From Centipeda felix (GTDB lineage Bacteria > Bacillota > Negativicutes > Selenomonadales > Selenomonadaceae): 64,000 nucleotides of DNA. Location: assembly GCF_900186465.1 (NCBI RefSeq), contig NZ_LT891957.1, positions 246,328-310,327 of the forward strand, given 5' to 3'. A model generated the notes under the pieces. The model did no database searches and was not told the origin of the DNA. It saw only the letters and a program-made list of their open reading frames with translations. Shown in pieces: positions 33,743-41,488 of this stretch (the stretch's first letter is position 1; each line of letters starts with the position of its first letter). A program made the position numbers and the translations under genes.

Positions 33743-34849
33743 TCAAACATTAAAACGGAAATTCACCACATCACCGTCGCGCATGACATAGTCCTTGCCC
33801 TCAAGCCGCACCAGACCCTTGTCACGCGCTGCCGCGACACTGCCGAGCGAGACGAGATCGTCATAGTTCACGATCTCCGCACGGATGAACCCACGCTCAA
33901 AGTCCGTGTGAATCTTTCCTGCCGCCTTCGGCGCGGTCGTTCCGCGCGTAATCGTCCACGCACGGCACTCATCCTCTCCCGCCGTGAGGAATGTCTGCAG
34001 GCCGAGCAGGGCAAACGCACCGTGGATCAGGCGATCCAGCCCGCTCTCCGCAAGGCCAAGATCTTCAAGGAACGCTGCTGCTTCCTCGTCATCGAGCTCG
34101 GCAATCTCCTCCTCGAGGCGCGCCGATACCGTCACCACCTGCGCACCCGTACGCGCAGCATACTCCTTCACCTTCTGCACGTGAGGATTCTCCGCATCCG
34201 CTGTCGCCGCCTCATCCTCGCCGACGTTCGCGATGTAGAGGATGGGCTTACGCGTGAGGAGATTCAGATCACGCAGGATCCCCTGCTCCTCCTCGGAGAG
34301 CTCCATCTCGCGCGCAGGCCGCCCCGCATCGAGCGCCTCCTTCAGGCGCTCCAGTGCCGCGTGCTCCGCCTTTGCCTCCTTGCTCCCCGATTTCAGCAGT
34401 TTCGTCACCTTGACGAGGCGTTTTTCCACCGCCTCCAGATCGGCAAGGCACAGCTCCGTCTCGATGATGTCAATATCGCGCAGAGGGTCAATGCCGCCCT
34501 CTACATGCGTGATGTCCGAGCTCTCAAAGCAGCGCACCACATGGGCGACAGCATCCACTTGGCGGATGTGCTCGAGGAACTTATTGCCCAGCCCCTCGCC
34601 CTTCGAGGCGCCCTTCACAAGGCCTGCAATATCGACGAAGCGCACACTGGCGGGCGTCGTCTTTTTGGAATGATAGAGATCCGTCAGCACCTTGAGACGC
34701 GCATCCGGCACGGCCACGACGCCCACATTCGGCTCAATCGTGCAGAACGGATAGTTCGCCGCCTCTGCGCCCGCCTTCGTGATCGCGTTGAACAGCGTGC
34801 TTTTTCCCACATTCGGCAGACCGACGATTCCGACTTCAAGATTGCTCAC
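33743..34849 (-). CDS. ychF: Ribosome-binding ATPase YchF
   Basis: Obg-related P-loop protein, 368 aa from GTG 34849 (VSNLEVGIVGLPNVGKSTLFNAITK) behind GGAGG; the frame continues to 34975 without similarity. G4 motif is NVGE (IANVGEDEA) instead of NKxD, the known basis for ATP preference. An A-domain coiled coil lies in the middle and a TGS domain at the C-terminus (GLQTFLTAGEDECRAW...MRDGDVVNFRFNV). Confidence 0.96.
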   Translation of the reverse strand: MSNLEVGIVGLPNVGKSTLFNAITKAGAEAANYPFCTIEPNVGVVAVPDARLKVLTDLYHSKKTTPASVRFVDIAGLVKGASKGEGLGNKFLEHIRQVDAVAHVVRCFESSDITHVEGGIDPLRDIDIIETELCLADLEAVEKRLVKVTKLLKSGSKEAKAEHAALERLKEALDAGRPAREMELSEEEQGILRDLNLLTRKPILYIANVGEDEAATADAENPHVQKVKEYAARTGAQVVTVSARLEEEIAELDDEEAAAFLEDLGLAESGLDRLIHGAFALLGLQTFLTAGEDECRAWTITRGTTAPKAAGKIHTDFERGFIRAEIVNYDDLVSLGSVAAARDKGLVRLEGKDYVMRDGDVVNFRFNV

Positions 34850-34982
34850 AGATATTCCTCCAAAACACGTTATGACAGATATACACGTTATGTTATAGCA
34901 CACAACCCATGCACAGGTCAATTCCAACACAGTTCTCCGACGCTTTTCTTCACAGCATGGACGTATATGTTGCAAATGGTAC

Positions 34983-35010
34983 TTTCAATTTTTATATCTT
35001 GTGCTATAAT
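34983..35010 (+). promoter_or_regulatory. Promoter of the DUF1858 gene
   Basis: -35 TTTCAA (34983-34988), 16-bp spacer, -10 TATAAT (35005-35010), 58 bp before the start codon. It is divergent from ychF. Confidence 0.65.
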
Positions 35011-35068
35011 GTGAAAAAGTCAAGGATATCTTCCTTCTTTTCACTGTATTTTCCCATAGGAGGTCATT

Positions 35069-35281
35069 ATGGCAATTACCAAAGATATGAGCATCATCGA
35101 GATTGTGCAGAAGTACCCCGACACGGTCGAGGTTCTGATGAACGCAGGCATGGGCTGCCTCGGCTGCGCGGCGGCACATTTCGAGAACATCGAGCAGGGC
35201 GCACTGGCACATGGCATCGACATCGACGCACTCATCGACAAGCTCAACGAGACGGTCGGCGAGACAGCCGCGGCACAGTAA
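35069..35281 (+). CDS. DUF1858 redox-disulfide domain protein
   Basis: 70 aa, ATG 35069 behind ATAGGAGG. The protein begins MAITKDMSIIEIVQKYPDTVEVL and carries CLGC (GMGCLGCAAAHFE, about residues 30-33), the Cys-x2-Cys of the hybrid-cluster-protein-associated disulfide domain. The electron partner is not encoded nearby. It is a monocistronic unit with its own promoter and terminator. Redox role is inferred from the family. Confidence 0.88.
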   Translation: MAITKDMSIIEIVQKYPDTVEVLMNAGMGCLGCAAAHFENIEQGALAHGIDIDALIDKLNETVGETAAAQ

Positions 35282-35297
35282 GCACAAAATACGCACG

Positions 35298-35332
35298 AAA
35301 AAGCCACCTCACGACAACGAGGCGGCTTTTTT
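35298..35332. terminator. Terminator between DUF1858 gene and convergent methyltransferase gene
   Basis: GCCaCCTC and GAGGcGGC (one mismatch, 8-base loop) preceded by A5 and followed by T6. The methyltransferase stop (35309) lies inside the hairpin. Confidence 0.8.
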
Positions 35333-36160
35333 GATGCAGTTGTTAGAGCATTCCCGCACATCCCACCAAATCACGGCCGAGCGCGTTGCAACAGTGCATT
35401 TTCCGTTCTTTGCCTCCGCGCAGACGGCACGGTGCAGCTCCTCACGCACGGCATCCGTGACATCGCCCTCATACTGCTCATAGGCGAGCAGCCGATACCG
35501 CAGCTCATCCTCAATACTGCGCTCACAGCGATAGTCAATTGTGCGCACGTTGGCGAACCGTCCCTGCGCAGCAAGCATATTGTAGAGAATCTGGAACTCC
35601 TCCACGTCACAGCTGCTCGCCGAGCGCGGATTTTTCTTGTCGGGGATCTCCGCCACGATGGCGCAGTATGCCTTCGTATATGCCTCCATCTGCAGGATGA
35701 GCGGCCATACATCCGCATACATCCAGAAGACGAGCGACACCGTCACGAGATCAAATGCACGGTCAAGTGCCCCGCCGACAGGAAGATCCTGCACCAGCTC
35801 CTCGATCACCGCATAGTTGGACACACCTGCCTCAGCGGCATTTTCCCGCAGGAGGTGTACCATCTCATGCGACGGTTCCACTGCCGCAGCGAATTTGATC
35901 TTCTCGGCAAAGGGAATAATAAAGGAGCCGGGTCCCGCGCCGATATCGAGCATCGTCGCGTCCGCGCTCAGAATGTGCCGCAATGCCGCATAGGTTTTCC
36001 GCCCGTAGTCATAATCGTTGCTGCGGCGCATGGCGGAGAAATCTCGTGCGCGCTTGTCCCAATAATCCACCTGCGGGTTTGCCCGTATGTGCTCCACGCG
36101 TTCGTGAAATTTCTCCTTCCACCAGGCATTCCAAAAAGAAAAGTCCGGCTTATCTCCCAT
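35309..36160 (-). CDS. Class I SAM-dependent methyltransferase
   Basis: 283 aa from ATG 36160 (MGDKPDFSFWNAWWKEKFHER) behind AGGAG. Motif I is MLDIGAGPGSFIIPFAEK; the acidic end of strand 2 is AAVEPS, and YAVIEELVQDLP and LVTVSLVFWMYADVWP follow. No substrate-specific domain recognised. It is encoded 36 bp after the AmmeMemoRadiSam fusion gene, so the two may share a transcript, but a functional link is unproven. Confidence 0.85.
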   Translation of the reverse strand: MGDKPDFSFWNAWWKEKFHERVEHIRANPQVDYWDKRARDFSAMRRSNDYDYGRKTYAALRHILSADATMLDIGAGPGSFIIPFAEKIKFAAAVEPSHEMVHLLRENAAEAGVSNYAVIEELVQDLPVGGALDRAFDLVTVSLVFWMYADVWPLILQMEAYTKAYCAIVAEIPDKKNPRSASSCDVEEFQILYNMLAAQGRFANVRTIDYRCERSIEDELRYRLLAYEQYEGDVTDAVREELHRAVCAEAKNGKCTVATRSAVIWWDVRECSNNCIKKAASLS

Positions 36161-36195
36161 GCAAATACTCCTTTCCCGCGGCGAAATGCTCCTGT

Positions 36196-37593
36196 TCAAT
36201 GATGCCGAATGACGGTAAATCGTGCGAGAGAAATCGGCTCTTTCGGCATGATGTGTGCCTTCTCCCGTGCAATGGCGATCTGCTGCTCCGCCGTGTCGAT
36301 CCCCGCGAGATCGGGCAGCAGGAGACCGCGCCGACGGTCCGCCACGCTTTTTACGATAACGCCGTAGACATGCGGATCCAGTTCCTCTGCCGACGTGATC
36401 GGCTCAGGCGTACTGAGCACATCCACGCTGTAGACGAGACGATCCAGTTCCTCCACGGCAATCGGCTCAAATCGACTGTCGTGTGCCGCTGCCGAAACTG
36501 CATTGTAGAGAATCTCCTCGGCGAGACTCTGCTGTGCGGGCAGAAACGTCCCGATGCAGCCACGCAGTTTTCCATATTTCTTGATGGAGACAAAAGCCCC
36601 AGCACGTCCCTCTGTCAGCTCCTCCGGCATATCTTGCGGCAGAGCGGCATAGGTATGCGTCCGCACAAAGTGCTCCACGCTCGCCCGCGCGAGACGTACA
36701 TACATATCCTCCGATGCACGCAGCTTCTCCATCGCCGCATCCTCCGCACGAACGAGCTGTGCCGTATAGTCGCGGCTCTCATCCATTCCCGTGACCGTAA
36801 AGGAAGCCACTGCATAGCCGACGCCGAAGGGTCCTTCATAGCTGCAGAGACGGCTCTCTATTGCACTGCCGTCGAGCACACCGGCGAGCACCCAGAGCCC
36901 ATTCAGCCCACAGTGTCCTGCCGCCTCGGCAAAGCTCCCCGGAATCTGCAGCAGGGAGAAAAAATCCCCCGTCCCCATAAACGCCGTACAAAGGCGGTCA
37001 AACTCCGGTCCCTCCTCCGCAAAACCATTCGGTGCCGCAGGACTGAGCCGATGCGAGAGATCGCCACTCGCGATACACAGAGTGCGCCGCCCCAGCCGCT
37101 CTGCCACGGCAGCAATGCACTGTCCGAGCCGTGCGTGCAGATAGGCCGACAGCCCCGAAACACCGATGCGCACCACCTTAACCGGCGCATCTCCGAGATA
37201 ATCGCTCAAAAAAGCCAGCGGAATCATCGTCGCGTGATCGAGTGCCGGCGCCCGCTCACCGAGGGTGCCCGCCGGAATATCGTGATCCATCGCCGTCGCG
37301 GCAAGCGCCCGTACGAAATCCTCGTCATAGTCGACACCGACAGAGATCGCGGGATGTCCAAATGCTGCAAAATTTCCTTCCGCATGCTCTCCCGGCGAGA
37401 TATGAAAGTAATCCTCATAGACGACAGCATGCGGACTGATGACAACAACGGTATCGGGACGAAGCTCTGCCGCCGCACGCATGACCTCACGATAGGCGGC
37501 GACGGTGTGCGCAATCTCCTGCTCGCGTCCCGCGCCGATCGCGGGAAGAATGAGCGGCGGATGTGGTACAGCATAAGCAGCAAGAACAGACAT
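36196..37593 (-). CDS. AmmeMemoRadiSam system proteins B and A fused (MEMO1-AMMECR1)
   Basis: 465 aa from ATG 37593 (MSVLAAYAVPHPPLILPAIGAG) behind GGAGTG. The N-terminal half (about 1-265) is the LigB/MEMO1-type extradiol-dioxygenase fold (VVVISPHAVVYEDYFHISPG, CIASGDLSHRL). The C-terminal half (about 280-465) is AMMECR1 (GAFVSIKKYGKLRGCIGTFLP, DVLSTPEPI). In many anaerobes the two occur with a radical-SAM protein; none is in this window. The function of the trio is undetermined. Confidence 0.92.
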   Translation of the reverse strand: MSVLAAYAVPHPPLILPAIGAGREQEIAHTVAAYREVMRAAAELRPDTVVVISPHAVVYEDYFHISPGEHAEGNFAAFGHPAISVGVDYDEDFVRALAATAMDHDIPAGTLGERAPALDHATMIPLAFLSDYLGDAPVKVVRIGVSGLSAYLHARLGQCIAAVAERLGRRTLCIASGDLSHRLSPAAPNGFAEEGPEFDRLCTAFMGTGDFFSLLQIPGSFAEAAGHCGLNGLWVLAGVLDGSAIESRLCSYEGPFGVGYAVASFTVTGMDESRDYTAQLVRAEDAAMEKLRASEDMYVRLARASVEHFVRTHTYAALPQDMPEELTEGRAGAFVSIKKYGKLRGCIGTFLPAQQSLAEEILYNAVSAAAHDSRFEPIAVEELDRLVYSVDVLSTPEPITSAEELDPHVYGVIVKSVADRRRGLLLPDLAGIDTAEQQIAIAREKAHIMPKEPISLARFTVIRHH

Positions 37594-37632
37594 AAGATTC
37601 ACACTCCTATACAACGAATGATGGACTTCATC

Positions 37633-37650
37633 TTATCCGCGATTCCCTAA
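37633..37650 (-). repeat. TIR element, end fragment (copy E)
   Basis: TTATCCGCGATTCCCTAA matches the right terminus of the 165-bp element family. No other end found nearby. The adjacent A-run doubles as the T-run of a terminator on the minus strand. Confidence 0.5.
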
Positions 37651-37657
37651 AAAAATA

Positions 37658-37676
37658 CCGACTGCACTGCAGTCGG
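37658..37676 (-). terminator. Distal terminator of the sngABC-tRNA unit
   Basis: CCGACTGCA-C-TGCAGTCGG hairpin. On the minus strand it is followed by TATTTTTTT. It lies about 135 bp past the tRNA 3' end. Confidence 0.7.
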
Positions 37677-37770
37677 AAGGAACGGTGCACCATGGGTGCG
37701 GCTTCGTCCTGCCAAGGAAAAGAAGACGATATAAACCTGCAGCGAACCCACGAGAACAAATGAAAGAAAG

Positions 37771-37793
37771 CGCTGACCACTATCCCGTCAGCG
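37771..37793 (-). terminator. Hairpin just downstream of tRNA-Leu
   Basis: CGCTGAC / GTCAGCG with a 9-base loop, followed on the minus strand by CTTTCTTTCATTT. It could be a weak terminator or a 3' processing signal for the tRNA precursor. Confidence 0.5.
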
Positions 37794-37810
37794 GTTCCGA
37801 TAAGCCAAAA

Positions 37811-37895
37811 TGGTGCGGATGAAGGGGGTCGAACCCATACGCCTTGCGGCACTGGATCCTAAGTCCAGCGCGTCTGCCAGTTCCGCCACATCCGC
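37811..37895 (-). tRNA. tRNA-Leu (anticodon UAG), CCA encoded
   Basis: 85 nt on the minus strand. Acceptor GCGGATG pairs with CATCCGC, discriminator A, and CCA is encoded. Anticodon stem CTGGA/TCCAG with loop CTTAGGA gives UAG, reading CUA. The long variable arm (TGCCGCAAGGCGT) is typical of class II tRNA-Leu, and the T loop GGGTTCGACCCC is normal. It starts 15 bp after the sngC stop. Confidence 0.95.
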
Positions 37896-37910
37896 ATGGA
37901 AATCATTCTA

Positions 37911-40166
37911 TCATGCACGCGCAATACTGTCAATCCGCGCTCCCCGCCACGAGAGAACGGTTTTCCGCATCTCTGCTGTGTGCAGCACGCCCTCCGCGAA
38001 TCCGCGCCGTACCAGTTCCGCGGGGAGATACTCATCGTACTTGTCAAACACAGGCACTTCATCCGAATAGAGAAGCTCCATCGGCGTAAAGTCTGCCGCA
38101 GCTTCTTCCGCGAGAATGCGGAAAAAGTCGGCAGGAGACGCCTTCATCGTAAACTGCATAAAATACGGCCGCATGGATTCCAGCCCGCGCAGGCCAAGAC
38201 GCGCAGCACAGCGGATCCGCAGAAAGCGCTCCAACGCGAGAAAGGCATAGCTGCCAAGCCACGGCAGAAGTGCATACATTGCTCCGCCGAGCGGTATGAG
38301 CACGTCCCGCCCTGCCCCTGAATGCTGTGCCGCCCTCCGCGCTCCCATGAGACGCGCCGCGGCATTTTTCAGCAAATACGGAGGGAGAAGATCCTCGGCG
38401 AGCACCTGCCGCATCCGATGCAGGATATGCGTATGGATGTCCCCGGGACACTCGCCGAAATACGCGGGCACATTCCCCTTGACCATTTCACAGTAGACGT
38501 GATGCCGCTTGCGGTCCACCTCCAGTACACGCCACACATGCCCCGCAATGGCAATTTTCTCACCGACCGGCGGCGGTGTGACAATCGTTCCGATCTCCTG
38601 GGACTCGCAGCGAACCGTGTACTCCTCGTTTTCCTGAAAGACACCGTAAAAGCGATAGGACTGCACGACGCGCTCCCCTGCCAGCCCAACGATCAGGCCG
38701 CCGCGCTCCGTCCGCTGGATATGCTCCTCCTGCAGGAGATGGCGCAGGAGTGTGCGATAGTCCTCCTGCGTCACGCGTGCGAAAACAGGCAGTGTGAGTA
38801 CCCGTTCCGCCAGTGCGCGTGGAGAGAGCTCGCCACAGGAGGCGAGGGTGCTCATCGTCTGATGGTAGAGGAGGCTGAACGGGAGACGATGAAGGCGCGG
38901 CGGCTCCACCCAGCGCTCCTCAAGATAGAGCTGAATCAGGGCAATCCCCTGCAGGAGCTTCCACGGGATCGCTGCAGGCAGGAGAGCGCGTGCATCGGGA
39001 ACATCCTCGCGCACGACAAAGTGCATCTCCTGCGGCTGCCCGCGCCGCCCCGTCCGTCCCATGCGCTGGAGGAAGGACGACACCGTCCACGGCGCATCGA
39101 TCTGAAACGCGCGCTCAAGTCTGCCGATGTCGATGCCGAGCTCAAGCGTCGCCGTCGTGCACGTCGTGAGACAGCTCTCCTCATCCTTCATGCGCGCCTC
39201 TGCCGTCTCACGAAAGGCAGCCGAGAGATTGCCGTGGTGGATGAGGAACCGATCCGGCTCATGCCTGCGCTCGCAGTAAGAGCGCAGGGTATTCGTCACC
39301 GCCTCGCACTCCTCGCGCGAATTGACAAAGACGAGACATTTTTTCCCGCGCGTATGCTCAAAGATATAGGCAATCCCCGGATCCGCCCCCTCCGGTGCCA
39401 TATCGGTCGGTGCATCCGGCGCGGTGGGCAGATCAATATCCGTACGGCCTTCTCCCGCCTGCGTGTCCTGCACGTAGAAATGCTCCACGGAAAGCCGCCA
39501 TCGGCTTCCCTTCGCTGCGATCTCCGGCACCAGCGTCCCGCGCCCCGTCCCCGCCGCAAGCAGTGCCCCCGTCTCTGCGGGCGTGCCGATGGTTGCCGAC
39601 AGCCCGATGCGGCGCGGCTGCACACCGGCGATACGCGAAAGACGTTCGATCAGGCAGAGCGTCTGCCCGCCGCGATCCCCGCGCAGGAGAGAATGCACCT
39701 CGTCGATCACGACGAAGCGCAGATCGCCGAAGAGCTTCGGGATCGCCGCATGCCGATGCAGGAGGAGCGCCTCAAGTGACTCGGGCGTGATCTGCAGAAT
39801 GCCCGACGGATGCTTCATCAGCCGCGCCTTGTGCGTCTGGCCGACATCGCCGTGCCAATGCCGCACGGGGATCCCCGCCGTCGCGCAGAGCGGCGTCAGC
39901 CGCTCAAATTGGTCATTGATGAGTGCCTTCAACGGGCCGATGTAGATGCAGCCGACGGAGCTGGGAGGGCTCTCCAGCAGCAAGGTGATGATCGGAAAGA
40001 ACGCCGCTTCCGTTTTCCCCGACGCCGTTGAGGAGGTGAGGAGGACGTGCTCCTCCGACCCAAAGATCGCCTCGCCTGCCGCGACCTGAACCCCGCGCAG
40101 ACTGCGCCAATCCTGCCCGTAGATGTACTCACGGACACAGGGCGCATAGCGGTCAAACACGTTCAT
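37911..40166 (-). CDS. sngC: Shango-type defence helicase (DEAD/DEAH, Lhr-like SF2)
   Basis: 751 aa superfamily-2 helicase. Walker A TSSTASGKTEA (residues 44-54), DEVH box at 155-158, motif III GLSATIG and motif VI QRMGRTGRRG; the C-terminal third is an Lhr-type extension with IAGHVWRVLEVD-like beta segments. ATG 40166 overlaps the sngB stop by 4 bp. Together with a TerB-domain protein and a P-loop ATPase it matches the three-gene Shango anti-phage system (established knowledge). The helicase presumably acts on invading DNA; activity here is inferred. Confidence 0.85.
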   Translation of the reverse strand: MNVFDRYAPCVREYIYGQDWRSLRGVQVAAGEAIFGSEEHVLLTSSTASGKTEAAFFPIITLLLESPPSSVGCIYIGPLKALINDQFERLTPLCATAGIPVRHWHGDVGQTHKARLMKHPSGILQITPESLEALLLHRHAAIPKLFGDLRFVVIDEVHSLLRGDRGGQTLCLIERLSRIAGVQPRRIGLSATIGTPAETGALLAAGTGRGTLVPEIAAKGSRWRLSVEHFYVQDTQAGEGRTDIDLPTAPDAPTDMAPEGADPGIAYIFEHTRGKKCLVFVNSREECEAVTNTLRSYCERRHEPDRFLIHHGNLSAAFRETAEARMKDEESCLTTCTTATLELGIDIGRLERAFQIDAPWTVSSFLQRMGRTGRRGQPQEMHFVVREDVPDARALLPAAIPWKLLQGIALIQLYLEERWVEPPRLHRLPFSLLYHQTMSTLASCGELSPRALAERVLTLPVFARVTQEDYRTLLRHLLQEEHIQRTERGGLIVGLAGERVVQSYRFYGVFQENEEYTVRCESQEIGTIVTPPPVGEKIAIAGHVWRVLEVDRKRHHVYCEMVKGNVPAYFGECPGDIHTHILHRMRQVLAEDLLPPYLLKNAAARLMGARRAAQHSGAGRDVLIPLGGAMYALLPWLGSYAFLALERFLRIRCAARLGLRGLESMRPYFMQFTMKASPADFFRILAEEAAADFTPMELLYSDEVPVFDKYDEYLPAELVRRGFAEGVLHTAEMRKTVLSWRGARIDSIARA

Positions 40167-41488
40167 AGATCAAACTCCGCAAACTGCGCGCTGACCTCCG
40201 CCCCCTCCACCGCATTGGCGGCATAGGAAAAGTTCTCCGACAGGAGCAAATCTGCCATCTTGAGCGTCGGTGTCTGATAGATGATATCCAGTGCCTGAAT
40301 GAAGTCACGAATCACCTCACGCGGCGTAATGTGGTCATCTGCGCCGATACGCCCGAACTCGATGCGGATGAAATCCGCCAGATCCTCCTGCGTGACGGTC
40401 GTCTCGTATCCGTACAGCTCCGCATGGATGCCTGACAGCTTTTCCACCAGCACCAGCATCTCCTCGTGAGTCAGGGGTGACAGCTTGATAACGGGCGAGA
40501 GCAGATCGCGGTGCTCGCCTGCAAAGCGCCCCTCGGCAAGGCGCGAGCGCAGCGCCTCATAGCTGTATACGCCGCGGCGCGTATCCTCCATGCAGGCAGG
40601 CGTGCCGCAGAGAACCATCCCGAGATACTTGGCGCGCCCCTGCATGGCGTCGTTATACATCGTGAGGATCTTCTCATAGTTATACTGGCGCGTAATCGCA
40701 TGGGGAATCTTGTAGATATTGACCAACTCATCGATAAAGATGAGCATCCCCGCGTAGCCTGCCTGCCGCAGAAATGCGGCGAACAGCTTCAGATACTCAT
40801 ACCAGTCATCATCTGTGATGATGATATTCACGCCGAGCGCATGCCGTGCCTCCGTCTTGGTCGTATACTCTCCACGAAACCATCGCGCTACCTGTGCACG
40901 CAGTGCATCGTCACCGTCGCGATAAGCATGATAGTAGAGCGTCAAAAGACGCGTAAAATCAAAGCCGTGGACAAGATCATTCAGACCGTAAATCATCGCA
41001 GCGATGCGCCGATCCACTGCCGCCGAGAAGTTCGCACTGTCCGGCGGCGTTTCGTCCGCCGTCTCCTGCTGGATTCGGCTGATCCAGCGGTCGAGGATGA
41101 GGGTGAGCGCCCCTCCCTCGGGCGTCGTCTTGGTCGCCATATTGCGGATCAGCTCACGATAGGTTGCGAGCCCCTGCCCGCGCGTCCCCTGGAGACGGCG
41201 CTCCGGGGAGAGATCTGCGTCCACCACGACGAAATTCTTCGCCATCACATAGCTGCGCAGGGTCTGAAGGAGGAAACTCTTGCCGCTCCCATAGCGCCCC
41301 ATAATAAAACGAAAGGATGCGCCGCCCTCCGCAATCATATCCACATCCGACAGGAGCGCCTCGATCTCACGCCGACGCCCCACCGTGATATAGGGAAGCC
41401 CGACACGCGGCACAACGCCCCCCTTGAGCGCATTGATGAGCGTCTGTGCGATGCGGCGCGGAACCTTCCGCGTTTCATTCGATGCCAT
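40163..41488 (-). CDS. sngB: Shango-type P-loop ATPase (DUF2791-like)
   Basis: 441 aa from ATG 41488 (MASNETRKVPRRIAQTLINAL), behind GGAAGGGCGG and 14 bp inside the sngA end; a longer frame to 41551 is less likely. Walker A is GRYGSGKSF (64-72) and Walker B is MLIFIDELVNIYK (about 198-210). The YITVGRRREIEALLSD start is typical of DUF2791 ATPases, also found as BrxD in type 2 BREX. The rest of BREX (pglX, pglZ) is absent, so Shango is the better reading. Confidence 0.85.
   Translation of the reverse strand: MASNETRKVPRRIAQTLINALKGGVVPRVGLPYITVGRRREIEALLSDVDMIAEGGASFRFIMGRYGSGKSFLLQTLRSYVMAKNFVVVDADLSPERRLQGTRGQGLATYRELIRNMATKTTPEGGALTLILDRWISRIQQETADETPPDSANFSAAVDRRIAAMIYGLNDLVHGFDFTRLLTLYYHAYRDGDDALRAQVARWFRGEYTTKTEARHALGVNIIITDDDWYEYLKLFAAFLRQAGYAGMLIFIDELVNIYKIPHAITRQYNYEKILTMYNDAMQGRAKYLGMVLCGTPACMEDTRRGVYSYEALRSRLAEGRFAGEHRDLLSPVIKLSPLTHEEMLVLVEKLSGIHAELYGYETTVTQEDLADFIRIEFGRIGADDHITPREVIRDFIQALDIIYQTPTLKMADLLLSENFSYAANAVEGAEVSAQFAEFDL

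Noticed and set aside
35983-37650. 555-codon plus-strand ORF antisense to the AmmeMemoRadiSam fusion
   Set aside because: Same shadow pattern. The minus strand carries two recognisable domains across the whole stretch.
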